Below, one piece after another: positions 49,639 to 57,684 of a DNA stretch of 64,000 bases. A model generated the notes under the pieces. It was not told where the DNA came from. It saw only the letters and a program-made list of their open reading frames with translations, and did no database searches. Position 1 is the first letter of the stretch. Each line of letters opens with the position of its first letter. The stretch is from contig NZ_BMMX01000012.1 of the NCBI RefSeq assembly GCF_014646155.1, positions 96,402-160,401 on the forward strand, read 5' to 3'. Made by a program: the position numbers and the translations under genes. The DNA comes from Mangrovihabitans endophyticus (GTDB taxonomy: Bacteria > Actinomycetota > Actinomycetes > Mycobacteriales > Micromonosporaceae).

Positions 49639-50906
49639 CCGCGGTGCGGCCGGCACCGACCGGCGGCACCCTGCGCGCGGGCCTTCTCCGACAGCCCGCG
49701 TTCTGGGTGGTCGCCGCTCTGCTGGCGGCCGGCATGATCCGGATCACCGCGATCGGTGTGCACCTCGGCACGGAATATCCCCGCGCCATGCTGACCGCGA
49801 CCGTCCTGTTCGCCCTTCTCGCTGTCCCGTTCTGGTGGTTCGTGGTGGAGCTGGACTTCCTGGAACGGGAACCGGCGGCCTTGCTGACCATGGCCTTCGG
49901 CTGGGGCGCGTTCGTGGCAACCAGCGTCTCGCTGCCCGGCGGCGCGGCGCTGGACGACCTGGTCGCCAAGCTTGGTTCGCCGACGCTTGCCGCGGACTGG
50001 GGGGCTGCCCTCGCCAGCCCGACCGTCGAGGAGATCGCCAAAGCGGCGGGCATCGCGGCCATCGCGCTTGTCGCCCGAGGGCATGTCAACAGCGTCCTGG
50101 ACGGCGTGGTCTACGGCGCCATGGTGGGACTGGGATTTCAGATCGTCGAGGACATCGTCTACGCGCTCGGCGCGGTGGCGCTGGCCGGCCAGGGTGACGA
50201 GGCGCAGCCCGTGATCGCCACCTTCCTCCTGCGTGGCTTCCTAGCTGGGGTGTGGAGCCATACGCTCTTCAGTGCCCTGGCCGGCGCGGGCATCGGCTTT
50301 CTGGTGGTGCACCGGGAACGCCGGTGGCGGGAACGGATCGGCGTGGCGGCGCTGGCCATGCTGGGCGCCTGGGGCTCGCACATGCTGTGGAACTCGCCGC
50401 TGCTGCGCGACGGGCTGGGCAACGGCCTGCTGGCGTTGCTCGCCGTGCTGGTGTTCAAGGGTCTCCCGCCGCTCCTGCTGATCCTTTACCTGGTGCGCCG
50501 CGCGCACGACCGGGAGGCGGACTACTACGTCGGACAGCTCTCCACCCTGCACGATCGGGAGGTCATCACGGATCGCGAGCTGGCTGTCCTGCGTTCCGGT
50601 TCGCGGCGCGCGGCGGCCCGGTGGTACGCCGACGAACGAGCCGGTCACCGGGCACGTCGAGCCGTGCGTCGCCTGCAACGGGCCCAGGCCGGGCTGGCGG
50701 TCGAGATCAGCCGCTCCGGCCCGGCCGAGCGTCATCGCGACGAGATTCGCCAGCAGCGCAGTGTGCTGATCCGGCTCGGGCATCCGGAAGCCATCGACCC
50801 GCCCACCGCGTCCGGGACCTGGCGCCGCCGCGCGTGGGCGGTGATCAGCACCGTGGTGGCGGTCGCCGTCGTCTGGGTCGCGTTGAGCGCGCTCGGCGGA
50901 AGCTGA
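49635..50906 (+). CDS. PrsW-family intramembrane protease
   Basis: 423 residues from the overlapping GTG. Eight or nine membrane segments. PrsW motifs: VEEIAKAAGIAAIALVARGH (the EExxK motif), VVYGAMVGLGFQIVEDIVYA (E-D pair), and His in GVWSHTLFSALAGAGIGF and GSHMLWNSP. After the membrane domain is a ~110-residue Arg-rich cytoplasmic tail, closed by another hydrophobic segment. Members cleave membrane proteins such as anti-sigma factors. Its substrate here is unknown. Confidence 0.85.
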   Translation: MTAVRPAPTGGTLRAGLLRQPAFWVVAALLAAGMIRITAIGVHLGTEYPRAMLTATVLFALLAVPFWWFVVELDFLEREPAALLTMAFGWGAFVATSVSLPGGAALDDLVAKLGSPTLAADWGAALASPTVEEIAKAAGIAAIALVARGHVNSVLDGVVYGAMVGLGFQIVEDIVYALGAVALAGQGDEAQPVIATFLLRGFLAGVWSHTLFSALAGAGIGFLVVHRERRWRERIGVAALAMLGAWGSHMLWNSPLLRDGLGNGLLALLAVLVFKGLPPLLLILYLVRRAHDREADYYVGQLSTLHDREVITDRELAVLRSGSRRAAARWYADERAGHRARRAVRRLQRAQAGLAVEISRSGPAERHRDEIRQQRSVLIRLGHPEAIDPPTASGTWRRRAWAVISTVVAVAVVWVALSALGGS

Positions 50907-50925
50907 CCGGAGAGGCCGCTTCCGC

Positions 50926-51174
50926 TCAGTCGCGCGGAGGGATGCCCCCATCGCCGTCGACGACCGTGTCCGGCGTGCCGTCCTCGTCCAGGTCAACCAT
51001 CGTGATGTCGACCTTGCCATCACCGTCCGTGTCGAACTGGTAGAGATCGGCCTTGCCGTCGCCGTCGGTGTCGGAGACCCAGACGTCGGGCTTGCCATCG
51101 CCGTTAGTGTCCGTGGCGAGCAGGTCGACCCGGTCCTCACCTCGGGTCTCGACGGTTTCCTTCGGCTCGGTCAT
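50926..51174 (-). CDS. Small EF-hand-like calcium-repeat protein
   Basis: 82 residues, ATG after GAGGAGAA. Most of it is tandem ~12-residue calcium-loop repeats: DTNGDGKPDVW, DTDGDGKADLY, DTDGDGKVDITM, DLDEDGTPDTVV, then DGDGG. No signal peptide or membrane anchor, so apparently cytoplasmic. Loops have the Dx[DN]xDG pattern of EF-hand/dockerin/thrombospondin sites but no flanking EF helices. A calcium buffer or sensor is plausible. Confidence 0.8.
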   Translation of the reverse strand: MTEPKETVETRGEDRVDLLATDTNGDGKPDVWVSDTDGDGKADLYQFDTDGDGKVDITMVDLDEDGTPDTVVDGDGGIPPRD

Positions 51175-51260
51175 CGATCATTCTCCTCGACTAGGGGTTC
51201 CTCAACGGTAGGGTGCCGCGGCGGAGTCCGCGACCCGAGCAGACGGTAACGTGACTCGCC

Positions 51261-51671
51261 GTGGACGAGGCATCTGACGGCCTGAGTCTTCTCGGCCCGG
51301 GCGGGGAGCTCGGCGAGCGGATGGGCATCGAATTCACTGAGGCATCGCCCGACCGAGTGGTGGCCACCATGCCGGTCGAGGGCAACACCCAACCGTTCGG
51401 GCTGCTGCACGGCGGAGCGTCATGCGTGCTGGCCGAGTCGTTGGGTTCGGTCGGCGCCGCGCTGCACGGACAGACCGTGGACCGGCCCGTCGCCGTGGGC
51501 GTGGACATCAACGCCACCCACCACAAGGCCGTACGCGCAGGTCGGGTGACCGGGGTGGCGACGCCGGCGCATCGCGGACGGACCATGACCACCTACGAGG
51601 TCGTGATCACCGACGAGCGGGGCGATCGGGTGTGCACCGCCCGCATCACCTGCCTGCTGCGTCCCGCTTAG
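51261..51671 (+). CDS. PaaI-family hotdog thioesterase
   Basis: 136 residues. Hotdog fold with the catalytic-region motif NTQPFGLLHGGASCVLAESL, followed by INATHHKAVRAGRVTGVATP and TYEVVITDERGDRVCTARIT. Likely hydrolyses an aromatic or hydroxynaphthoyl-type acyl-CoA. GTG start; no clear ribosome site, so a leaderless mRNA or an alternative start is possible. Confidence 0.85.
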   Translation: MDEASDGLSLLGPGGELGERMGIEFTEASPDRVVATMPVEGNTQPFGLLHGGASCVLAESLGSVGAALHGQTVDRPVAVGVDINATHHKAVRAGRVTGVATPAHRGRTMTTYEVVITDERGDRVCTARITCLLRPA

Positions 51672-51751
51672 GCCGTGTTCTCCGTGTGGCGCAATCAACG
51701 AGTTGGCCGTCGGCGGTGCGATTCTTGACCCCTCCACGTACCTTTTGGTGC

Positions 51752-52144
51752 GTGACGGAGGTACCACAGCACGCGATCGACGACGCCGCGAATGTGCTGC
51801 ACTGCGCACTGACCGGTGACACTGACGCGGTGGTCGGCACCTTCGATGCGGTGGTCGACCGCTCCGGGGTGGTCGGCGCTTACGACGTCGCCTGGTGCCT
51901 GGCCGCCACCATGGTCGGGCAGAACGTGCCCAGCGGCGGGGCGTGGACCCTCGACTTTCCCGGCATCGATCAGGCGCGTTACGACAAGCGCTGGGTCGCC
52001 CGGTTCGTCAGCGCTTACGTGAACGGCGACGTGTCCACCGGGGAGGCCCTGTTCAGCGCGGCCATCGCGGACGGTCAACTGCCGGACTGCCTGCTCGCGC
52101 TGGCCGGCTCCACGGTCGCCACACTCCGGCACCGCGCGGCATGA
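51752..52144 (+). CDS. Hypothetical protein (130 aa)
   Basis: From GTG 51752: TEVPQHAIDDAANVLHCALT, then VVGAYDVAWCLAATMVGQNV and WTLDFPGIDQARYDKRWVAR. It is soluble, helical and without motifs I recognise. The start lacks a strong ribosome site. Followed at 37 bp by the DUF2786 gene on the same strand, so probably co-transcribed. Confidence 0.6.
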   Translation: MTEVPQHAIDDAANVLHCALTGDTDAVVGTFDAVVDRSGVVGAYDVAWCLAATMVGQNVPSGGAWTLDFPGIDQARYDKRWVARFVSAYVNGDVSTGEALFSAAIADGQLPDCLLALAGSTVATLRHRAA

Positions 52145-52181
52145 GCCTCCCCGCCACGACCGGCGACCTTCCGGCGGCAGT

Positions 52182-52868
52182 GTGAGCCCGCTTCTGGATC
52201 GCGTACGCAAATTGCTCGCCAAGGCCGAGGATCCCGCCTGCACCCCGGCGGAGGCGGAGGCGTTCACCGCGAAGGCCGCCGAGCTGATCGCCAAGTACGG
52301 TGTCGATCGCGCGCTGCTCGCGGCCGACGGCCGTACGCCGGATCCGGTGGGTGATCGCATGATGACGGTCGTCCCGCCGTACGCCCGGGACAAGGCTGCG
52401 CTGCTCGCCGTGGTCGCCTTGGCCCTGCGGTGCCGGGTGGTGCACCTGGAACGCCGCGGCGGCGCGCGTACCCACCTGTTCGGTCACGACGCCGACCTGG
52501 AACGGGCGGAGCTGTTGTTCACGTCGTTGCTGGTGCAAGCGGCGCATGGGCTGACCGCGGCGGCAGTGCCGAGCGGTGAACATCCTGCGGCGTTCCGGCG
52601 CTCCTGGCTGGTGGGATACACCGAGGCGGTCCGGGGGCGGCTGCTTGCCGCGGAACGGGCGGCCACCCGGGAGGCGGAACGGTCCGCAGGCACCGGCGCC
52701 GAGCTGGTTCTGCGTGACCGCACCAGCGAGGTGGAACGGCGACGCGACGAGGTCTACCCGCACCTGACGAAGGTCGGTCCGCGGAGGCTGCTGGGCACCG
52801 GCCGGCGACAGGGATATGCCGCGGGCCGGGTCGCCGATCTGGGATCGCAGCGGCGGCTGTCCCACTGA
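52182..52868 (+). CDS. DUF2786-domain protein
   Basis: 228 residues, GTG start. The N-terminal DUF2786 signature is LLDRVRKLLAKAEDPACTPA, then EAEAFTAKAAELIAKYGVDR. The remainder contains VVHLERRGGARTHLFGHDAD and a helical Arg-rich end with GRRQGYAAGRVADLG. A cytosolic protein of unknown function, also common on phages and plasmids. Confidence 0.85.
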   Translation: MSPLLDRVRKLLAKAEDPACTPAEAEAFTAKAAELIAKYGVDRALLAADGRTPDPVGDRMMTVVPPYARDKAALLAVVALALRCRVVHLERRGGARTHLFGHDADLERAELLFTSLLVQAAHGLTAAAVPSGEHPAAFRRSWLVGYTEAVRGRLLAAERAATREAERSAGTGAELVLRDRTSEVERRRDEVYPHLTKVGPRRLLGTGRRQGYAAGRVADLGSQRRLSH

Positions 52869-52920
52869 ACCGTCAACGTGGTGGAGCCGGCGGGTCCCGC
52901 AGCCGGTCAGGCGCAGGCGT

Positions 52921-53238
52921 TCAGTCGTCGAACAGCTCCAGCACGCCGGAAACCGTCAGCACTCGCAGCACCAGGCCCTGCGGATTGACCGCGCGGAACG
53001 GCACCTTCTCCGCCTTGGCGGCGTTCATACCGTCGAGCAGGGCACCGATCGCCTCGGACTCGATGAAGGCGGTGTCGGAGAAGTCGATGATCACGCCGCC
53101 GGCGCCGGCCTCGGCAACCGCAGCCAGCACGATGTCCCGCAGGTCGTCACGAACGGTGATGTCGAGCTCTCCGCCGAGCCGGAGGCGGACGACATCACCT
53201 TCGTGGTGACTTGTGATGCAGTGGTCGGGTTCGGCCAT
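52921..53238 (-). CDS. STAS-domain anti-sigma factor antagonist
   Basis: 105 residues from ATG 53238 (a TTG at 53262 would extend it). SpoIIAA/RsbV-like fold: VVRLRLGGELDITVRDDLRD, VIIDFSDTAFIESEAIGALL (phosphorylatable Ser in the switch loop) and VNPQGLVLRVLTVSGVLEL. It likely binds the kinase encoded just upstream, releasing a sigma factor. The kinase and antagonist genes are 24 bp apart. Confidence 0.88.
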   Translation of the reverse strand: MAEPDHCITSHHEGDVVRLRLGGELDITVRDDLRDIVLAAVAEAGAGGVIIDFSDTAFIESEAIGALLDGMNAAKAEKVPFRAVNPQGLVLRVLTVSGVLELFDD

Positions 53239-53262
53239 GGCGTGATCGTAGCCGTGAGGCAA

Positions 53263-53694
53263 TCAAGCTGCCGGGGCTTCGAACTGCGCCCAGACGTGCT
53301 TGGTCTTGCCCTCCACGTACCATCCGATGTCGAGGGCCAGCTTTCGGGCGAGCTGAAGCCCCAGCCCGCCGGCACCCGGCGGGCGAGCCTCGGCGAACTC
53401 GGGAATGACCAGCGGATCGTGATCCGCCACGTCGAGCACGAAAACGACCTCCGCACGGCCGAGCCGCACAATGGTCGGTGGCAGACTGTGCCGCAGCGCG
53501 TTGGTGGCCAGTTCGGTCGCCACGATTATCATCTTGTCCGGGACGTCGCCGAGTTCCGCGTTCGGCGAGAAGGTCTCGTTGACGAGCGTCTGCTGCAAGG
53601 ACGAGCGCAGCACGCGGAGCTCGGTGGCAGTGCCCAGCACCCACTGGCGGATCTCCGTGGTGGCAGGCGGCAGCGACGACGTCAGTGAGGCCAT
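53263..53694 (-). CDS. Anti-sigma regulatory serine kinase (HATPase, RsbW/SpoIIAB-like)
   Basis: 143 residues. GHKL ATPase motifs: N box KMIIVATELATNALRHSLPP, G1-like DVADHDPLVIPEF and G2-like GGLGLQLARKLALDIGW. Expected to phosphorylate the STAS protein and/or sequester a sigma factor. No sigma gene is adjacent, so the partner must be elsewhere. First gene of the pair. Confidence 0.85.
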   Translation of the reverse strand: MASLTSSLPPATTEIRQWVLGTATELRVLRSSLQQTLVNETFSPNAELGDVPDKMIIVATELATNALRHSLPPTIVRLGRAEVVFVLDVADHDPLVIPEFAEARPPGAGGLGLQLARKLALDIGWYVEGKTKHVWAQFEAPAA

Positions 53695-53794
53695 GCCTCA
53701 TGGTGCCCGATCACGGTGCGTTCCATTCGCGCGGGCACCCACTTCGAGACGCACCCGACGTCATCGGTGGAGTCCATGCCCAGTGCGGCAGCAC

Positions 53795-54127
53795 TCATCC
53801 GTCGGCCGGTGGCAGGCCCATCAGTCGGCGGATGGCGGCGACACCGAGGTCATCGGCCTCCTGATCGGCCTTCATCGTCTCTCCGAAGCTGGCGCGGATG
53901 GTGCTCCAGACGCCGTCGTGCTCGGCGATGATGCGGTAGACGGAGAAAGGGCTGCCCTTCGGGTCGTTGTAGCGCTGGATGACGACGTCGTGCGTGCCGG
54001 CGGGCGCGTTCCAGCCCTCGCCGGTGCAGCGCCAAGGGGTGTGGTGAGATCGCGGCGGCGGCGTCCGGAGAACTCGGCGTGGCCGAGGCGGAAGACCGTG
54101 TCCGGCGGTGCAACAAAGCCCCCACAT
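53795..54127 (-). CDS. Small hypothetical protein, start uncertain
   Basis: The last ~80 codons look coding: GTHDVVIQRYNDPKGSPFSV, then YRIIAEHDGVWSTIRASFGE and an acidic helical end (ADDLGVAAIRRLMGLPPADG). The upstream part back to ATG 54127 is Pro/Arg-rich and unconvincing, and the frame then runs into tRNA-Phe. The gene may use an undetected start or be a 5'-truncated remnant next to the tRNA cluster. Confidence 0.45.
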   Translation of the reverse strand: MWGLCCTAGHGLPPRPRRVLRTPPPRSHHTPWRCTGEGWNAPAGTHDVVIQRYNDPKGSPFSVYRIIAEHDGVWSTIRASFGETMKADQEADDLGVAAIRRLMGLPPADG

Positions 54128-54172
54128 GCGGTAACGCAGGTGAGGGCTTGCTTGACCCGGTTCGGATCGTGG

Positions 54173-54246
54173 TGGCCAGGGGCGGGGTCGAACCGCCGAC
54201 CTTCCGATTTTCAGTCGGACGCTCGTACCAACTGAGCTACCTGGCC
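54173..54246 (-). tRNA. tRNA-Phe (GAA)
   Basis: The cloverleaf is complete: acceptor GGCCAGG/CCTGGCC, anticodon loop CTGAAAA (GAA) and T loop GTTCGAC. CCA is encoded directly after the discriminator base at 54170-54172. Confidence 0.97.
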
Positions 54247-54260
54247 GCGACAACGCTGAG

Positions 54261-54334
54261 CGGTCCTGACGGGACTTGAACCCGCGACCTCCGCCTTGAC
54301 AGGGCGGCGAGCACTCCGACTGCTCCACAGGACC
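54261..54334 (-). tRNA. tRNA-Asp (GTC)
   Basis: Acceptor GGTCCTG/CAGGACC with discriminator G, anticodon loop CTGTCAA (GTC), T arm CGGGTTCAAGTCCCG. 14 bp upstream of tRNA-Phe in the same transcript. Confidence 0.97.
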
Positions 54335-54356
54335 TTGCTATCTAGCTGTACTGCAG

Positions 54357-54429
54357 TGCCCCCAACGGGATTCGAACCCGTGCTACCGCCTTGAAAGGGC
54401 GGCGTCCTGGGCCACTAGACGATGAGGGC
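54357..54429 (-). tRNA. tRNA-Glu (TTC)
   Basis: Acceptor GCCCTCA/TGGGGGC, D arm with CGTCTAGTGGCC, anticodon loop CTTTCAA (TTC), T loop GTTCGAA. First of the Glu-Asp-Phe cluster. CCA not encoded. Confidence 0.97.
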
Positions 54430-54503
54430 AACGCCGCCATCATTGCATACCTGGCAATGCTCGGCGGTGTGGGCCCCAACCGGCCTCGCTTGAGGCGAGC
54501 AAA

Positions 54504-54533
54504 AGCATACGTGATCGACCGGCCAGCCTCCAA
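54504..54533 (-). promoter_or_regulatory. Promoter of the tRNA Glu-Asp-Phe cluster
   Basis: On the minus strand TTGGAG at 54533-54528 and TATGCT at 54509-54504 are spaced 18 bp, about 75 bp upstream of tRNA-Glu. A GCCTC-GCTT-GAGGC hairpin follows in the leader. Confidence 0.5.
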
Positions 54534-54563
54534 ACCGGTATCCCCGGTCCGGAAAACACCTGG

Positions 54564-55610
54564 TCACGCTGCTGCCGCCCGAATCACCCGTACGGCGTCG
54601 GCGAGGCTGCAGAGCATCGGCACCTCGCCGGGTAGCGCCTCCGGCGACCAGCCGGGCCCGGCTGCCGCCACGAGCATCGGGCGGCGCGGACCGGTGAGTA
54701 GTCGTTCCAGGTCGGAGGGGTGAGCGGTCTCGGGTAGCTGCGACCACATCACGACCACCGCCGGCCCGGTGCGGGCTACCGCGTCGGACAGGGCCCGGGA
54801 CGGTACGCGTGCCCCGAGCATGCGTGTGGGCGTACCGGCCTCGGCGAGCGCTGCCGCGAGTGCTTCCAGGGGAAGGGTGTGCTGCTCCTCGTCGGCGGCG
54901 GTCAGCAGGACTCGTGGCAGGTAGGTGGCCGACGGCCGGGGTACCGCGCCGAGGACTTCGCTGATGCACCGGGAGGCGAGGTGCTCGACCTCGATGAAGC
55001 GTTGGGTGGCTTGATAGCGCGCGCCGATGCCGATCAGCACGGGCAAGATGATCTCATCCCAGGCGCGGACCACCCCGTGCCCGGCGATGGAGGACTGCAG
55101 GATGTCCCGGGCCGCGGGGGCGTCCAGGCGCATCGCGGCGCGAGCGAGGCCGCGTGCCGTCGGCCCGGCCCGGCCGACGGGGATGGCCAGCCCTCCGCCG
55201 TCGCGCGCGGGGCGGCGGGGGCCCGAGATGCCAGGGGCGGCGCGAGGTGTTCCGATGCCGGGTGCGGGCATGTCGTCGGTGGCACCGGGGGCGGCGTCGG
55301 CGGTGGGCCCGCCCGCGGCGGGTTCCCGCTCGGGTGTGTCGGCGGTGACATCGTCCGGTCCGGTGCCGATGTCCAGGGGCACCGGCACCCGACGTGCCCA
55401 CGCGGCCGCTTCGGCCGGTGCCACCCCCTGTGCGGTGAGCCGCCGCATCACCTGGAGGCGGTCCATGTCCTCGGCGGTGTATCGCCGGTGCCGGCCGGGA
55501 ACATGCTGGCTGGGCCCCAGCCCGTACCGCTGGTGCCAGGTGCGGAGCGTGGTGACCGCGACGCCGAGCCGGCGTGCGACCGCTCCGGCCGTCAGCGCTT
55601 CATCGCCCAC
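54564..55610 (-). CDS. MerR-family regulator with cobalamin-binding-like domain (CarH/LitR type)
   Basis: 348 residues from a GTG after GGAGACC, overlapping the idi stop by 11 bp. An N-terminal MerR helix-turn-helix (LTAGAVARRLGVAVTTLRTW, GRHRRYTAEDMDRL) is joined by a ~90-residue Pro/Gly linker. A helical bundle with FIEVEHLASRCISEVL follows, where the CarH W-x9-EH motif has Tyr in place of Trp. The B12-fold domain PRVLLTAADEEQHTLPLEAL keeps the axial-ligand-type His of E-x-H. CarH/LitR regulators use adenosylcobalamin as a green/UV light sensor to control crt genes and photolyase, which matches the neighbourhood. Light sensing by this divergent copy is inferred. Confidence 0.82.
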   Translation of the reverse strand: MGDEALTAGAVARRLGVAVTTLRTWHQRYGLGPSQHVPGRHRRYTAEDMDRLQVMRRLTAQGVAPAEAAAWARRVPVPLDIGTGPDDVTADTPEREPAAGGPTADAAPGATDDMPAPGIGTPRAAPGISGPRRPARDGGGLAIPVGRAGPTARGLARAAMRLDAPAARDILQSSIAGHGVVRAWDEIILPVLIGIGARYQATQRFIEVEHLASRCISEVLGAVPRPSATYLPRVLLTAADEEQHTLPLEALAAALAEAGTPTRMLGARVPSRALSDAVARTGPAVVVMWSQLPETAHPSDLERLLTGPRRPMLVAAAGPGWSPEALPGEVPMLCSLADAVRVIRAAAA

Positions 55611-56175
55611 CTGAGGTCTCCGGAGCGTCGGGCGGCGTGCCGGGTGCGACGAGCAGACCGGCCACACCGCGCAGCCACGGCGCGTACGCCCGGGGGTCGG
55701 CGCCGATCGTCGGCATCAGGGTTTCGACGTGTTCCCAGCGCAGGTCCGCCACCTCGTCCGGGTCGGGCATCAGCTTTCGACCCTGCGGCATGGCACCGAC
55801 CAGCACATGGTCGTATTCGTACTCCACGCGTCCGCTGGCCGGGTCTTCGGCGTAATAGGTGTAGACCCCTACCTCGCGCAGTTCCACGCCACCGACGCCG
55901 ATCTCCTCGACCAGGCGACGGGCGGCGGACACGGCCAGGTCCTCGCCCGGCTCCGGGTGCCCGCAGCAGGTGTTCGCCCAGCGCAGCGGAAACCGCGTCT
56001 TGGCCGCCGAGCGTTGCTGCAGCAGCACACGTCCCTGCGCGTCTCGCAGGAAGACCGAGAAGGCACGATGCAGCCGGCCGGGCACCTGATGTGCCTCCTG
56101 CACGGTGGTCTCGCCCATGGGTCGTCCGTCGGTGTCGACGAGTTCGACGAGGTGTTTCTCGCGGGACAGGGTCAT
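55600..56175 (-). CDS. idi: Isopentenyl-diphosphate delta-isomerase (type I)
   Basis: 191 residues, ATG overlapping the crtI stop (ATGA). Nudix-fold IPP isomerase: HRAFSVFLRDAQGRVLLQQR, RWANTCCGHPEPGED (catalytic Cys in TCCGHP) and RRLVEEIGVGGVELREVGVY, then VEYEYDHVLVGAMPQGRKL with the metal/acid site. It interconverts IPP and DMAPP to prime isoprenoid chain elongation. Third gene of crtE-crtI-idi-merR. Confidence 0.93.
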   Translation of the reverse strand: MTLSREKHLVELVDTDGRPMGETTVQEAHQVPGRLHRAFSVFLRDAQGRVLLQQRSAAKTRFPLRWANTCCGHPEPGEDLAVSAARRLVEEIGVGGVELREVGVYTYYAEDPASGRVEYEYDHVLVGAMPQGRKLMPDPDEVADLRWEHVETLMPTIGADPRAYAPWLRGVAGLLVAPGTPPDAPETSGGR

Positions 56176-57653
56176 CGGGAGCCTCCGGTGATCCGGGCTG
56201 CGGCGAGCTTGCCGGAGATCAGCACCATCGGCACGCCCACGCCGGGCTGGGTGCCGGAACCGGTGAACACCACGTTGTCGAGTGCCGGGTGCAGGTTTCC
56301 CGGGCGGAACGGGCCGGTTTGGCCGAAGGTGTGCGCGGAGGCGAACGGGGTGCCCGCGGCCATGCCCTGCGCGGCCCAGTCGGCGGGGCTGACGACGCGC
56401 AGCACCTCCACCCCGTCGCCGAAGCCGACGTAACCGCGGCGTTCCAGCACGCGGATCAGGTCGTCGGCGTAGCGCCGATCCATGCCGCCGCGCCAGTCGA
56501 TGTCCGCGGCTTCCAGGTTGGGCGTGGGCGCCAGCACATAGTAGGAGTGCCGACCGGCCGGGGCGATCGACGGATCGGTGTGCGTCGGATTGGTGACCAG
56601 CAGGGAGGGATCGCTCATCAGGCGGCCCTTGTGGATCACCTCGTCGAAGGTGGCGGCCCAGGCCGCGCCGAAGTGGATGTTGTGGTGCGCGGTCCGGGTG
56701 TACGCCTGGCGCGATCCCACGTGCAGGACCATGCACGACGGCGAGTACCGCAGCCGCCGGGTGCGGCGCGGCGGGAGCAGATCCCGGTACGCGACGGGCA
56801 GATCCGGGTTCAGCACCACGGTGTCCGCGGGCACGTACTCACCGTCGGCGGTGATGACCCCCGTGGCCCGCCCGCCGGCCGTGGTGACCTTCGCGACGTC
56901 GGTGTCGTAGCGGATCTGGACGCCGTGTTTCTCGGCCGCCCCGGCCAGCGCCTTGGGCACCGCGTGCATACCGCCGCGGGGGTGGTAGACGCCGGCCACC
57001 GAGTCCAGGTAGGCGATGACCGCGTAGATGGCCAGCGCGTCCTGCGGCGCCAGTCCGGCGTACATCGCTTGGAAGGAGAAGATGCGCCGGGTGCGCGGGT
57101 CACGGAAGTATTGATTGATCTTGGGTTGAAGCCGCCGGAAGCCGCCCATCCCCAGGAGCCGGAGAAGGTTGAGGTTCAGCAGGTCGGCCGGGCTGTCCAT
57201 GTTGCGGTCGATGAAGTCGGTGCGCTCCAACCGCCACAGGCGCCGGGCGAAGTCGACGAAGCGCAGGTAGCCGTCGGCCTCGCGAGGGCCGCAGACGCGA
57301 GAGATCTCCGCGGCCATCCGCACCGTGTCCGTCCGCACGTCCAACGTGGAGCCGTCCGGGTAGTACGCGCGGTAGGCCGGGTCCAGCGGCGTCAGGTCGA
57401 GCCAATCGGACAGGTTCTCGCCGACCGCGCCCAGCGGCTCGGCGATCAGTTCAGGCATGGTCAACACGGTCGGACCGGTGTCGAACTCGTAACCCTGCAG
57501 GGAGAGACGGCCGGCGCGCCCACCGGGCGCGAATGCTCGCTCCATGATGGTCACCCGACGGCCGGCGGCGGCCAGGTGCAGGGCACAGGCGAGCCCGGCC
57601 AGCCCGGCTCCGACGATGACCACCCGGTCGGTGGGCCCGGTCACGGTACGCAC
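56172..57653 (-). CDS. crtI: Phytoene desaturase CrtI
   Basis: 493 residues. FAD-binding RVVIVGAGLAGLACALHLAA and ERAFAPGGRAGRLSLQGYEF, then the middle YAVIAYLDSVAGVYHPRGGM. The C-terminal carotenoid dehydrogenase signature VVFTGSGTQPGVGVPMVLIS completes it. It converts phytoene to lycopene-type polyenes at the membrane. 31 bp after crtE and overlapped by idi. Confidence 0.94.
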   Translation of the reverse strand: MRTVTGPTDRVVIVGAGLAGLACALHLAAAGRRVTIMERAFAPGGRAGRLSLQGYEFDTGPTVLTMPELIAEPLGAVGENLSDWLDLTPLDPAYRAYYPDGSTLDVRTDTVRMAAEISRVCGPREADGYLRFVDFARRLWRLERTDFIDRNMDSPADLLNLNLLRLLGMGGFRRLQPKINQYFRDPRTRRIFSFQAMYAGLAPQDALAIYAVIAYLDSVAGVYHPRGGMHAVPKALAGAAEKHGVQIRYDTDVAKVTTAGGRATGVITADGEYVPADTVVLNPDLPVAYRDLLPPRRTRRLRYSPSCMVLHVGSRQAYTRTAHHNIHFGAAWAATFDEVIHKGRLMSDPSLLVTNPTHTDPSIAPAGRHSYYVLAPTPNLEAADIDWRGGMDRRYADDLIRVLERRGYVGFGDGVEVLRVVSPADWAAQGMAAGTPFASAHTFGQTGPFRPGNLHPALDNVVFTGSGTQPGVGVPMVLISGKLAAARITGGSR

Positions 57654-57684
57654 GGCAGCTCCTGCGGTCGAGATGTCAGGTTCA

